Shown one piece after another: positions 27,804 to 36,318 of a DNA stretch of 64,000 nt. The translations under genes and the position numbers were made by a program. The stretch spans positions 1 through 64,000 of the forward strand of contig JAAYAG010000011.1 of NCBI GenBank assembly GCA_012719495.1, given 5' to 3'. A model generated the notes under the pieces. The model saw nothing but the letters and a program-made list of their open reading frames with translations, did not search any database and was not told the DNA's origin. Every line of letters starts with the position of its first letter. Position 1 is the first letter of the stretch. The DNA comes from Bacteroidales bacterium. GTDB taxonomy: Bacteria; Bacteroidota; Bacteroidia; Bacteroidales; Prolixibacteraceae.

Positions 27804-28097
27804 ATGAAATCAGTATTTATAGTATACAACCAGGCATTCTCAGAACGAGTAGAATATATGCTTGACCGACTTGAGATCAGAGGATTTACACAATGGCCCG
27901 ATGTGCATGGCCGCGGCTCTGCAACAGGCGACCCGCACATGGGAACACATACTTGGCCTGAAATGAATAGTGCCACACTCTCAATTGTTGAGGATGAAAA
28001 ATTAGACATCTTGCTCGAAAAAATTAAAAAACTTAATAGTATTAATGAGGAAGTTGGAATCAGAGCATTTGTATGGAATATAGAAAGAACCGTGTAA
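27804..28097 (+). CDS. small PII-like protein co-transcribed with the RND pump
   Basis: This 97-residue protein begins MKSVFIVYNQAFSERVEYML, matching beta-1/alpha-1 of a PII fold. RGFTQWPDVHGRGSATG sits where the T-loop base and GRG motif of PII proteins lie. After a short second alpha-beta segment it ends in EEVGIRAFVWNIERTV, like the closing strand. PII-like trimers of a newer group have been linked to RND transporters, and the 9-base gap here supports functional pairing. It may bind a nucleotide or a metal and tune the pump; His and Asp in GDPHMGTHTWPE could be metal ligands. Fold assignment is by eye. The gene ends just before a strong terminator. Confidence 0.65.
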   Translation: MKSVFIVYNQAFSERVEYMLDRLEIRGFTQWPDVHGRGSATGDPHMGTHTWPEMNSATLSIVEDEKLDILLEKIKKLNSINEEVGIRAFVWNIERTV

Positions 28098-28120
28098 AAA
28101 ACTCGAATATTACTTACAAC

Positions 28121-28153
28121 AAAAAAAGCTGCATATTCATGCAGCTTTTTTTT
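28121..28153 (+). terminator. intrinsic terminator of the efflux operon
   Basis: AGCTGCAT (28127-28134) and ATGCAGCT (28139-28146) pair around a 4-base loop, flanked by an A-run and eight Ts. This is a textbook Rho-independent terminator and could serve both strands. Confidence 0.92.
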
Positions 28154-28523
28154 GTGCTTATACAATAATTATATCATTTCGATTTAATACCAGATGCAAT
28201 TCTAAATCAGTCCGAACCTATTCATGTATAATGTCGATGAATAGAAATGTTCAGTACAATCTTCGCCCACTCGATTGTACTGTTACATTTCTTCAACCGA
28301 TATAATTTCACATTGACATTTGCGAACTCAGATTTAACTCCAATTATCTTATCTACTAATATTTACACATATAATCTCACAATGAGATATAAACTCAAAA
28401 ATTTGAAAATTGAGATGGAATGGATGGGAATTAATTCTTCAAATCTGGCGTTCAAACCGTAGATGCAAAACGAGAGGATGCGTATTTATAAGCATACAGA
28501 CAACAGATCGGCTTCTTTTACAA
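28154..28523. other. intergenic region with no gene recognised
   Basis: About 370 bases lie between the efflux terminator and the stop of the TPR gene. A 71-codon frame on the plus strand (28247-28462) lacks any family character and crosses two strong hairpins, so I do not call it. The only structure seen is the tandem hairpin pair at 28218-28290 and a weak 6-bp inverted repeat near 28374-28388. Confidence 0.5.
28218..28290. other. two adjacent perfect stem-loops, possible structured RNA or mobile-element remnant
   Basis: Hairpin A is CTATTCAT and ATGAATAG (28218-28244) with an 11-base loop. Hairpin B follows at once: CAGTACAATC and GATTGTACTG (28252-28282), also with an 11-base loop, extended outside by AAATGT and ACATTT (28245-28250 and 28285-28290). 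No T-run follows on either strand, so these are not ordinary terminators. No known RNA family was recognised. Confidence 0.4.
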
Positions 28524-29312
28524 TCAAAATTCTAGTTCCAAAAAACGAAACTGCTTTTTATCTGAATCGAGATCGGGCAACAACTCATTCTTAACCCAAA
28601 CATAGTCAGGGTACTCTGCCAGAATCTGCAAATAAAGCTTTCTTGCTTTCTCTTTATCTCCCTGACGGGCATACACCTGGCCAAGCCACGCATACACATT
28701 AAGGTACATCCAATGATTTGGGTCGGTTTTCCGATAAATTTCAAGAGATTTTTCAAAAAGCTCTGCGGCCCTTTTCTTATCGCCACCAACAAACGATGGC
28801 CTAAAATACAGCGAATTAGCCAACTCATATAGTGGCATAGGTTCGTTTTTATGATACTTTATTGCGTTATCGACAGCATCTTTATTATCCCCTCCCAGAT
28901 ATATAGCCTTAAAAGGCTGCAATCCAATTGCATACCCTACCGTAGCGGCCTTGAATGCCCAAAGGGTTGCATTTTTAGGCTGCTTTGCAAGCCGCGAATC
29001 AACATGCTCCAGAAACAAATCGAGTTCTTTTCTGGCCAACGCTTTTTCATCCTTTCCAATGAGGTAGCCCGTTAGCCCATATTCTCCATAGAGCAATTGA
29101 TCATCTTCTGCTTCGGAAATTTTTGCTGCACGAAGACTATCAACAAGGTTTTTCCATGGCCCCATCTCTCCTCTCAGATACAAATGCTGAAAGCGAAGCT
29201 TAAGGCTATCAACATCCTGTGCAACAACTTGCTGGGGCAAAGCAAGCACAAGAATACAAATAGCCACTGCCTCTGTAATCTTTATTATATCTGATATTCT
29301 CTTCCTTTCCAT
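28524..29312 (-). CDS. exported TPR protein at the end of the carotenoid-modification operon
   Basis: An N-terminal hydrophobic stretch (AVAICILVLALPQQVVAQ, about residues 15-32) looks like a signal peptide, so the protein is probably periplasmic. The body is helical with TPR-like units, clearest near the C-terminus (GDKKRAAELFEKSLEIY and GDKEKARKLYLQILAEYPDY). No enzyme motif is visible. Its start overlaps the end of the glycosyltransferase gene by 28 bases, so it is translationally coupled to the carotenoid genes. It could scaffold pigment assembly or be a passenger; function unknown. Confidence 0.72.
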   Translation of the reverse strand: MERKRISDIIKITEAVAICILVLALPQQVVAQDVDSLKLRFQHLYLRGEMGPWKNLVDSLRAAKISEAEDDQLLYGEYGLTGYLIGKDEKALARKELDLFLEHVDSRLAKQPKNATLWAFKAATVGYAIGLQPFKAIYLGGDNKDAVDNAIKYHKNEPMPLYELANSLYFRPSFVGGDKKRAAELFEKSLEIYRKTDPNHWMYLNVYAWLGQVYARQGDKEKARKLYLQILAEYPDYVWVKNELLPDLDSDKKQFRFLELEF

Positions 29313-30382
29313 TCAATAAATCCTTTTCGGTTATTTTTTATATTTCGATAGGCAATTATTGTCAACGCAAGCAATTGCCTGAAGTAAAAGCGGTAGTTCT
29401 TACCTATCGGCTGACGACTAAGATATGAAAATTGACCCCTCATTATCAACTCAATAACAAAAGCCAACAACGCAAACCATGGCGATAAGAGGAAAAACAA
29501 AGCCGGAACACGTATCCATGAGATAAGGACAAAAAAGAACATCCAACACCTGCTGCCTCCAAAATATTGATGAATATTTCGGGCAAAACCGTTAACTGCC
29601 TCGTTATATTCAGTATACATTCGACAAGAAACATCTCTATTTCCTAACAAAACTGCCAGTCTTAATTTTTTCTTTTTCACCATACGGGCAATGGTGATAT
29701 CCTCAACATTAGCTCCTTTCACCATCTGATGCCATAAATGTTCCTGATAACTTTTTGTTTCGAAGAACATAACCTGTCCGTTAGCAGCAGAAAGTGAGGG
29801 AAACCATCTCATTCGCACAAGCGGCAAGGGCAAAAATGAAAGCAAAATCCAGTTCATAATCGGAACAGTACACCATTCTCCGTTTGAAATAATTTGCTGC
29901 TGAGGAAAAACAGAAAGCAATGCCAACTTCCTTCGATAGGCAAAAGAAACTAAGTAATTTATTAACAAAGCACTAACTCGCACATCAGCATCGAGATACA
30001 GCAAATAATCACCTGTGGCTCTTTGAGCCAATTGGTGGCAAGCATAATTCTTACCCCCCCAACCTTCTGGCAATTTTTCCCCTAAAAACCAGTTGAAATT
30101 ACTGTTTGCCTCTTGGAAATCAGACAATATTTTAGAGGTCCCATCGGTTGAATGGTCGTTGCATACAATAACTTCCAGATTAGGATAAACACTAACCGAT
30201 AGGTCGGAAAGCAAATTGGGAAGGTTAGCTTCTTCATTTCGGGCAGGAATCAACACTGAAACTTTTGGCAAATAATCTCCGGAGTTCGTCTTTGGCAAGA
30301 ATGGCTTCGATAACATATTGGTTAATACCACCATGAATCGCAGCATCAACATTATCAACAATATGTATCCTATATAGATCAT
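29285..30382 (-). CDS. membrane glycosyltransferase family 2, probable carotenoid glycosyltransferase
   Basis: A GT-A fold glycosyltransferase is flanked by membrane helices (first at about residues 2-22, more near the C-terminus). The N-terminal strand VSVLIPARNEEANLPNLL, the VCNDHSTDGT loop and the metal-binding LDADVRVS are typical of GT2. Context (hydratase and CrtD upstream, acyltransferase next door) suggests it adds a sugar to a carotenoid tertiary hydroxyl, like CruG of cyanobacteria. I place the start at 30382 (MIYIGYILLI) rather than ten codons upstream, because that gives an ATGA overlap with the acyltransferase stop. The sugar donor and exact acceptor are unknown. Confidence 0.82.
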   Translation of the reverse strand: MIYIGYILLIMLMLRFMVVLTNMLSKPFLPKTNSGDYLPKVSVLIPARNEEANLPNLLSDLSVSVYPNLEVIVCNDHSTDGTSKILSDFQEANSNFNWFLGEKLPEGWGGKNYACHQLAQRATGDYLLYLDADVRVSALLINYLVSFAYRRKLALLSVFPQQQIISNGEWCTVPIMNWILLSFLPLPLVRMRWFPSLSAANGQVMFFETKSYQEHLWHQMVKGANVEDITIARMVKKKKLRLAVLLGNRDVSCRMYTEYNEAVNGFARNIHQYFGGSRCWMFFFVLISWIRVPALFFLLSPWFALLAFVIELIMRGQFSYLSRQPIGKNYRFYFRQLLALTIIAYRNIKNNRKGFIEWKGREYQI

Positions 30383-31002
30383 TCGGTTCGTTGTGCATGT
30401 TTTTCCAAACACTCAGCATAAAAAGTATTGTAGAGATTCTCAACGTTTTCTGTTGAAAAATCATCTTCATCGCTATTCACTTCCTTCAGATAGAAAAATA
30501 AGCTTGGTTTTCTGTTTGAAAAATAATCGACCATGGCAACATAAAACAACAATTGACACGAGGGTTTTTTACGCAAAATCTTTTCAACACCACTTGCGAA
30601 CGAAAATCTAGTATTATATAAGCTATGAAGAATGCCTTGCGGAAAAATGAGAACCATATTTTCTTTGCTTTCCAACAAACATGCAGCATAATTTAAGCTT
30701 TCAACAATACTTCGCGAACCCGGGTTTACCGAAAAAGCGCCAGCCTTTGAAAACATTTTTCGCCGCTGAAGCTGAGATTCCAACATCATGACAAAAAAAT
30801 GTTTTTTTAGAAAACGGTTGTTCAAATACAGCCCGAAAAAACCATCCCACCAACTAAAATGATTTCCAATAACCAAACTTCCCGCAGGTTTACTCTCCCA
30901 CTTTCCCGATACCGTTATCGAATGAAAATCGTTGCGTATAATACGCAAAATATACCAATTGAAGAAACAGGTAACCAATGAGTTATGTTGGGCAGTAATC
31001 AT
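30379..31002 (-). CDS. PlsC-like acyltransferase, probable carotenoid glycoside acylation
   Basis: This 207-residue acyltransferase carries the catalytic HxxxxD in NHFSWWDGF (about residue 48) and a second conserved block VLIFPQGILHS (the PlsC FPEGTR-like site, with Gln in place of Glu). That size and set suit a lysophospholipid-type acyltransferase. Between a hydratase and a glycosyltransferase of carotenoid type, it may instead esterify the sugar of a carotenoid glycoside, as the unrelated CrtO does in staphyloxanthin synthesis. Its start overlaps the stop of cruF by 4 bases (ATGA), and its own stop does the same with the glycosyltransferase gene. Confidence 0.8.
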   Translation of the reverse strand: MITAQHNSLVTCFFNWYILRIIRNDFHSITVSGKWESKPAGSLVIGNHFSWWDGFFGLYLNNRFLKKHFFVMMLESQLQRRKMFSKAGAFSVNPGSRSIVESLNYAACLLESKENMVLIFPQGILHSLYNTRFSFASGVEKILRKKPSCQLLFYVAMVDYFSNRKPSLFFYLKEVNSDEDDFSTENVENLYNTFYAECLEKHAQRTE

Positions 31003-31655
31003 CTTAGAAAGAGATTTAGAATAGCAAAAAAGACAAACTGAGCTATAAAAATCCGGCCAGCTATTCTATTTTCTGTTTTTATTTGGAACAATTCGAATGC
31101 TGAAATAACGAGGGCAGCTACCATAAACCAAACAACATAATTTTGCATCGGGATCTTCGTGAAAACCCACGACCACATGTCGGTTTTCATGGCTACAGGT
31201 TCCATTACAAAATCATAGACAGTCATACACAAAGCCCCAAGTACAACGGTGTATTTTCGGGTTACAGTATTCGACCGCAATAATTCAACGATTCCATAAC
31301 AGAGCATCAACCAGTTAAAACCAATGAGCAATGGGGTTTCGAAAAGCTTAACCGACAACGATTTTCCATAAAAATATTCTCCAAAAATCACCCCCGTATT
31401 AACTCCAACTGCTTCAACAGCAAAAGTGAAAACAACAACTGAAGCAAAAAACAACCAATGCTTCCGATTGTGTGGCTTATGAAATAAAAAAAGCAGGAAC
31501 AGATTAACAATCAGTGAAACAGGAATAAGAACCTCGAAAAGTTGCCTCGTTTGAGGAATCAAAAAACCTGAAATTCCCACGATATAAAAAATTATGAGAA
31601 ACTTTGTGGCCTCTTCAGCAGGTAAAGTCTTGAAGTATTTTACTATTTTACTCAT
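30999..31655 (-). CDS. cruF: carotenoid 1,2-hydratase, CruF/bisanhydrobacterioruberin hydratase family
   Basis: This membrane protein of 218 residues has six or seven hydrophobic helices and belongs to the DUF422/CruF group that adds water to the end double bond of acyclic carotenoid ends, making a tertiary 1-hydroxyl. The conserved acidic and aromatic features are visible in VEAVGVNTGVIFGEYFYG and in YDFVMEPVAMKTDMW. It lies 15 bases after crtD, whose product needs a 1-hydroxy substrate, so the two steps fit in sequence. The reaction is inferred from the family. Confidence 0.87.
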   Translation of the reverse strand: MSKIVKYFKTLPAEEATKFLIIFYIVGISGFLIPQTRQLFEVLIPVSLIVNLFLLFLFHKPHNRKHWLFFASVVVFTFAVEAVGVNTGVIFGEYFYGKSLSVKLFETPLLIGFNWLMLCYGIVELLRSNTVTRKYTVVLGALCMTVYDFVMEPVAMKTDMWSWVFTKIPMQNYVVWFMVAALVISAFELFQIKTENRIAGRIFIAQFVFFAILNLFLR

Positions 31656-31670
31656 ATATTCAACGTGTTA

Positions 31671-33125
31671 CTATTTAATCAATTGGGTTGCAATTTTAGC
31701 CGATGCCAAGCATAAAGGAATGCCGCCTCCGGGGTGAACACTTCCACCCGCAAAGTAAAGGTTTTTATAATGCCGGCTATAATTGGGGTGACGCAAAAAA
31801 GCGGCAAGAGCCCCATTCGAGCTATGCCCGTATAATGAACCATTTACCGATCCGGTATTGGCTTCAATATCAACAGGCGTCACAATACGTTCATTAACAA
31901 TATGCTTTTCAACATCAATACCCAAATGCGATGATATTTTTGACAAAATAACTGACCGGGCTTTAGCCGTTTCAGCAGCCCAATCTTGCCCAACATTTTC
32001 AGGGGCATTAACCATTACAAACCAATTCTCACACCCCTCAGGTGCATCAGATTGAACCACTTTATTGCTAATAAAAATATAAACTGTAAGGTCGTTGCCA
32101 AAATGTTTCTTTTGAAAAAGGGCATCAAATTCGGCCATGTAATCGGCACTAAAAAGAATGTTGTGTAAATCAAGCGATGACTGACACGAAACACCCCAAT
32201 AAAAAATTAAGGCCGACGATGAACGTTCCCGCTTTTCAATACGCTTCAACATCTTCTTTTCAGGCAAAACAGATCGGTAGAAATAGGCTACATCAATAGA
32301 GCTAAGCACAACATCGGCAGGAAAATTCCCCACAGATGATTCTACCGAAGTTATTTTTTTCTTATTGAAGCGAAGACCAGAAACAGTAGTATTATAATGA
32401 AAACGAACACCTTGCTCTAATGCCAATCGCTCAAGGGCCTTAACAATCCCATACATTCCATTGGTTGGAAAAAAAGCACCAGTATTATGCTCCAAGTGTG
32501 CAATCATGTTCAAGGTAGCAGGAGCACGGTAAGGATCACTGCCATTGTACGTTGCATACCGATCGAAAAGCTGTACCAACGGAGAGTTACCAAAGGTTGA
32601 ATTATTTCTCTTATGCATCGATGTAAATGCATCGAGGCGATGAAGTGCTTTCAGGCTTTTTCGTGCAGAAACCCCAAAATAACTTGACAGTTTATGTATC
32701 GAACTAAAAAGGAAAAAATCGCTTGTATAATGATATAAAAATGACTGCCGGTTAAGATAGCGTTCAATGGTTTTTCTGTCAGCCCCAAGGCGAATAGCCT
32801 CTGAAACAAACCGTTGTGTATCACTCCACGCTTTCAGTACCGATCCATCAGCAAAAAAGTACTGGCAAGTAACATCAAGTTGATGCACGTTCAAGTAATC
32901 AGTAGAAGATTTACCAAACAGCGAGAACAATTCATCAACCAAAGCCGGGAGCGTAAACAACGAAGGCCCCATATCAAACCGAAACCCATCAACAGTGAAC
33001 TCAGATATTTTTCCACCTGAACGATACGACTTTTCGAGTATTTCAACATCATAACCTTTAGCAACCAAGCGCAAAGCCGAAGCAATGCCACTTATTCCCG
33101 AGCCTATGATTATCGCTTTCTTCAT
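31671..33125 (-). CDS. crtD: 1-hydroxycarotenoid 3,4-desaturase (CrtD type)
   Basis: This FAD-dependent CrtI-family desaturase has the dinucleotide-binding motif IIGSGISGIASALRLVAKGY at the N-terminus and the carotenoid-desaturase C-terminal signature NLYFAGGSVHPGGGIPLCL. It resembles Bacteroidota CrtD rather than CrtI in segments such as FDMGPSLFTLP, QLFDRYATYNGSDPY and SALIFYWGVS. It should introduce the 3,4 double bond next to the 1-hydroxyl made by CruF. It heads a five-gene minus-strand operon and diverges from crtI-crtB. Assignment to CrtD rather than a second phytoene desaturase rests on similarity by eye plus the hydratase neighbour. Confidence 0.85.
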   Translation of the reverse strand: MKKAIIIGSGISGIASALRLVAKGYDVEILEKSYRSGGKISEFTVDGFRFDMGPSLFTLPALVDELFSLFGKSSTDYLNVHQLDVTCQYFFADGSVLKAWSDTQRFVSEAIRLGADRKTIERYLNRQSFLYHYTSDFFLFSSIHKLSSYFGVSARKSLKALHRLDAFTSMHKRNNSTFGNSPLVQLFDRYATYNGSDPYRAPATLNMIAHLEHNTGAFFPTNGMYGIVKALERLALEQGVRFHYNTTVSGLRFNKKKITSVESSVGNFPADVVLSSIDVAYFYRSVLPEKKMLKRIEKRERSSSALIFYWGVSCQSSLDLHNILFSADYMAEFDALFQKKHFGNDLTVYIFISNKVVQSDAPEGCENWFVMVNAPENVGQDWAAETAKARSVILSKISSHLGIDVEKHIVNERIVTPVDIEANTGSVNGSLYGHSSNGALAAFLRHPNYSRHYKNLYFAGGSVHPGGGIPLCLASAKIATQLIK

Positions 33126-33368
33126 TTACTTCAATAAATATTCAATTTTGATAAACAAAACAGAGAAAAACTAGTTTATTTTTTATCTCTAAATCGAAAA
33201 TTAAAAAACAACTCTGGTATGAATCTAAACAAACAACAGAATAAATTTCTATGAGCCTAAAAAAATAAACACACAAAAACTATGTATAAATTATGCTTAT
33301 TTTTTTAATTCATCATTTTCGAAGCGTAATTTAAGTTAAATTGTAGATGTAAAAAAATAAAACCTGAA
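33126..33368. promoter_or_regulatory. divergent control region between the two carotenoid operons
   Basis: This AT-rich stretch of 243 bases must hold the promoters for both crtD (minus) and crtI (plus). I find no perfect TAnnTTTG; the best -7 candidate for crtI is TTAAATTG near 33336. No palindromic operator or riboswitch was recognised. Confidence 0.4.
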
Positions 33369-34862
33369 ATGAAACAAAAAGAAGTTTTGATTGTGGGAAC
33401 TGGCTTAGCAGGATTAGCCTCGGCATTGCGTTTAACCGCAGCAGGCTACTCTGTTACAATGGTTGAAAAGAACAATCAGCCCGGAGGCCGCCTCAACCTG
33501 CTTGAAAAAGATGGATTTAAATTTGATCTAGGACCAACATTTTTCAGCATGAGTTATGAGTTCGACGAATTGGTGAAAAGTACAGGAATTGAATATCCTT
33601 TTGATTTTATTGAACTTGACCCTCTGTTTACAGTCAATATTGACGGAAACCCTAAAAATTACACGATTTATAAAGACATTGAAAAACTGGCCTCACAATT
33701 CGAGAAAATTGAACCCAATTTTAGGGGAAAGATGGAACATCACCTAAAAAAAACCGGCACACTCTATCACGATACCGAAGATAAAATTGTGCATCATAAT
33801 TTCAATTCGTTTGCCGAATATGCCGGTCAATTAGTGCGAGTTCCGCTAAAACATAGTCCTTTGCTTTTAAAAACTATGTGGCAAGAATTATGTGGCAGTT
33901 TCGAGTCGAAAGAAGCAAGAATGATTTTCTCGCTGGTTGGTTTTTTTCTGGGCGCAACACCCTTCGATACGCCTGCCGTGTATTCACTGCTCAATTATAT
34001 CGAACTGAAACACGACGGGTATCATAATGTACGTGGCGGAATGTACGAAATTGTCAATGGATTAGTGAAAATACTTCAACAAAAAGGAGTTAAAATTCAT
34101 TACTCGACAGAAATTGTTCAGGCAGAAACCCAAGACAAAAAAATCAATGCACTAATAGATCAATTTGGAAATCAATGGAAAGCAGACTATTATATTATAA
34201 ATTCAGATGCCGCATGGTTTAGGGGTAAAGTTTTCAATAGAAAAAAATATAATGAAAAACGGCTCGATAAGATGAAGTGGACCATGGCTCCGCTTACCAT
34301 TTATCTTGGTCTGAATGGAAAACTCGATAAGCTGCAGCACCACAATTATTTCCTCGGAAATAACTTCGACCAGTATGCCAAAGGGGTATTTAAGAATAAG
34401 GTATCTTTCGAGAAACCATACTATTACGTAAACGTCCAGTCAAAAAACAACCCAGAATATGCCCCAGAAGGAAAAGAGAGCCTCTTCATCCTTTGCCCAT
34501 CGCCAGACCTACGGTTTAAGCCAGACTGGAGCGACAGTGAAGAAATTGCACAAAACATAATCGACGATCTTTCAACACGAACAGGCTACCCGATAAACGA
34601 AATGATTATCAGCAAAACGGTGCTTACCCCCGTGCATTGGGGAAAAATGTTTAACTTGTACAAAGGAAACGGACTTGGGTTAGCTCATGACATGAACCAA
34701 ATCGGTTGGTTCAGGCCACACAACCAAGATGAAAAATTTAAAAATGTTTTTTATACCGGAGCCTCAACCATACCAGGGACAGGATTGCCAATGGCCGTAA
34801 TAAGCTCAAAACTAACAACTGAAAAACTTTTTAAATATGATGGAAACCTTCAGACAAAATAA
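33369..34862 (+). CDS. crtI: phytoene desaturase
   Basis: This FAD-dependent desaturase of 497 residues should convert phytoene in several steps toward lycopene. The N-terminal FAD loop is LIVGTGLAGLASALRLTAAG, followed by GGRLNLLEKDGFKFDLGPTF, and the C-terminal signature is FYTGASTIPGTGLPMAVIS. It overlaps crtB by 26 bases, the classical crtI-crtB coupling. Its divergence from the CrtD-like gene suggests that one operon makes the C40 backbone and the other modifies it. No cyclase, ketolase or hydroxylase gene is present in the window. Confidence 0.92.
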   Translation: MKQKEVLIVGTGLAGLASALRLTAAGYSVTMVEKNNQPGGRLNLLEKDGFKFDLGPTFFSMSYEFDELVKSTGIEYPFDFIELDPLFTVNIDGNPKNYTIYKDIEKLASQFEKIEPNFRGKMEHHLKKTGTLYHDTEDKIVHHNFNSFAEYAGQLVRVPLKHSPLLLKTMWQELCGSFESKEARMIFSLVGFFLGATPFDTPAVYSLLNYIELKHDGYHNVRGGMYEIVNGLVKILQQKGVKIHYSTEIVQAETQDKKINALIDQFGNQWKADYYIINSDAAWFRGKVFNRKKYNEKRLDKMKWTMAPLTIYLGLNGKLDKLQHHNYFLGNNFDQYAKGVFKNKVSFEKPYYYVNVQSKNNPEYAPEGKESLFILCPSPDLRFKPDWSDSEEIAQNIIDDLSTRTGYPINEMIISKTVLTPVHWGKMFNLYKGNGLGLAHDMNQIGWFRPHNQDEKFKNVFYTGASTIPGTGLPMAVISSKLTTEKLFKYDGNLQTK

Positions 34863-35673
34863 CTTAACCTGCAGTATTAACACCACCCGTGCATACAGCA
34901 CGTCGTTTTCGCTGGGGGTAAAGCTTATTGGAAAAGAATACCGCGAACATATTTACCGCATCTATGGTTTTGTTAGGTATGCTGACGAAATTGTCGATAC
35001 TTTTTTTGGCTTTGACAGAGAAACCCTTTTTCGTGAATTTAAAGAAGACACATACAAAGCCATCGCCCGAGGCATAAGCTTGAACCCAATCCTCGATAGT
35101 TTTCAAAAAACAGTGAACGAATGCCGTATCGATCGAGAACTGATTGATTCCTTTCTCGACAGCATGGAAATGGATTTAAAATATTCTGAATATACCAACG
35201 ATCAGCTTCAGACATACATATACGGATCAGCAGAAGTAGTTGGCCTAATGTGCCTTAGAGTTTTTTACACCAATAACGAAAACGAATACAACGAACTAAA
35301 GTACCCGGCAAGAAAACTTGGAGAAGCTTTTCAGAAAGTAAATTTTTTGCGCGATGCACAGGACGACTATGCCAACAAAGGGCGCATATATTTTAAGAAC
35401 ATCGATTTCAACAACTTTTCGGTGGAAGCAAAAAAACAAATTGAAGACGACATTCAGTTCGATTTTGATGAAGCATACAAAGGAATTGTCAAACTGAAAC
35501 CTGCCGCACGGTTAGGGGTATATCTGGCTTATCGGTACTATCTCAACCTATTTTATAAAATTAAGAATGCACGCCCTGAAGAAATACTCAAGCAACGCTT
35601 TCGTATATCGAATCGCCGCAAAGGGGCACTAATGTGTAAGGCATTAATCCGAAATGCGATAGGCATATTGTGA
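34837..35673 (+). CDS. crtB: phytoene synthase
   Basis: This squalene/phytoene synthase-family enzyme joins two geranylgeranyl diphosphates head to head. The two aspartate-rich motifs are present: YADEIVDTF (DxxxD) at about residue 50 and NFLRDAQDD at about residue 170. SFSLGVKLIGKEYREHIYRI near the start is typical. The start overlaps the end of crtI by 26 bases. At 278 residues it is a normal length. C30 (dehydrosqualene) activity cannot be excluded from sequence, but the neighbouring hydratase and CrtD favour C40. Confidence 0.93.
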   Translation: MMETFRQNNLTCSINTTRAYSTSFSLGVKLIGKEYREHIYRIYGFVRYADEIVDTFFGFDRETLFREFKEDTYKAIARGISLNPILDSFQKTVNECRIDRELIDSFLDSMEMDLKYSEYTNDQLQTYIYGSAEVVGLMCLRVFYTNNENEYNELKYPARKLGEAFQKVNFLRDAQDDYANKGRIYFKNIDFNNFSVEAKKQIEDDIQFDFDEAYKGIVKLKPAARLGVYLAYRYYLNLFYKIKNARPEEILKQRFRISNRRKGALMCKALIRNAIGIL

Positions 35674-35696
35674 AAATAAGGTTTCTTCAAACAAAA

Positions 35697-36158
35697 TTAG
35701 GAGAGCAAATAACCACGCATCAGTAGAGCAATGGCAAGACCTACCAACGCGCCAACAAAAACTTCGAGCCGGCTATGTCCTAGGAGTTCTTTTAGTTTTT
35801 CATTATTGAATTTGATATGATACTTGTTCGAAAAAACTTCTGTTAACTGGTTAATAACACCGGCATGTTGACCGGCAGCGTTTCTAATGCCGGCAGCATC
35901 GTACATAACAACAATCGCAAAAACCACAGCAATAGCAAAATACGTACTTTCAACACCACATGTAATTGCTACTGCAGTAACCAGCGACACCACCGATGAA
36001 GAATGAGAACTAGGCATGCCCCCGGTTTCCCAAAGCCGCCCCCATTCAAACTTTCGCTTAATGATGCTTGATGTTACAAACTTGTAGAACTGAGCTGCAA
36101 ACATCGAAATGAATACTACATCGAGCGTTTTATTGCCAAAAATTATCCCTGAAGCCAT
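35697..36158 (-). CDS. divergent PAP2 family membrane phosphatase
   Basis: This 153-residue membrane protein carries the two hallmark blocks of the divergent PAP2 (DUF212) group: GGMPSSHSSSVVSL and AAGIRNAAGQHAGVINQL, with GHSRLEVFVGALVGL near the C-terminus. Related PAP2 enzymes cleave lipid phosphates such as prenyl or phosphatidic acid phosphates; the reaction of this subgroup is not settled. It converges with crtB, 23 bases away, which may be chance or may point to isoprenoid phosphate handling. Confidence 0.88.
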   Translation of the reverse strand: MASGIIFGNKTLDVVFISMFAAQFYKFVTSSIIKRKFEWGRLWETGGMPSSHSSSVVSLVTAVAITCGVESTYFAIAVVFAIVVMYDAAGIRNAAGQHAGVINQLTEVFSNKYHIKFNNEKLKELLGHSRLEVFVGALVGLAIALLMRGYLLS

Positions 36159-36318
36159 ATCACAAGTTTAGCAATTTTTATTTCTGAAAAATGATTTTAG
36201 CTTACCCAAAATTAACGAAAACAATTAAATATGTAAACAATTGACAGAAAAGCTTACAATAAGTTGCATGAAAAATGATTGACAGAAATTTCTATCTTCG
36301 TTTATTATTTCAAAGAGC

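Noticed and set aside
28247-28462. 71-codon plus-strand frame in the gap after the efflux operon
   Set aside because: It runs through a strong hairpin and has no coding character.
31671-34862. The two CrtI-family genes as a simple duplication
   Set aside because: They differ strongly in sequence and each matches a different subfamily (CrtD-like and CrtI-like), in operons of opposite direction.
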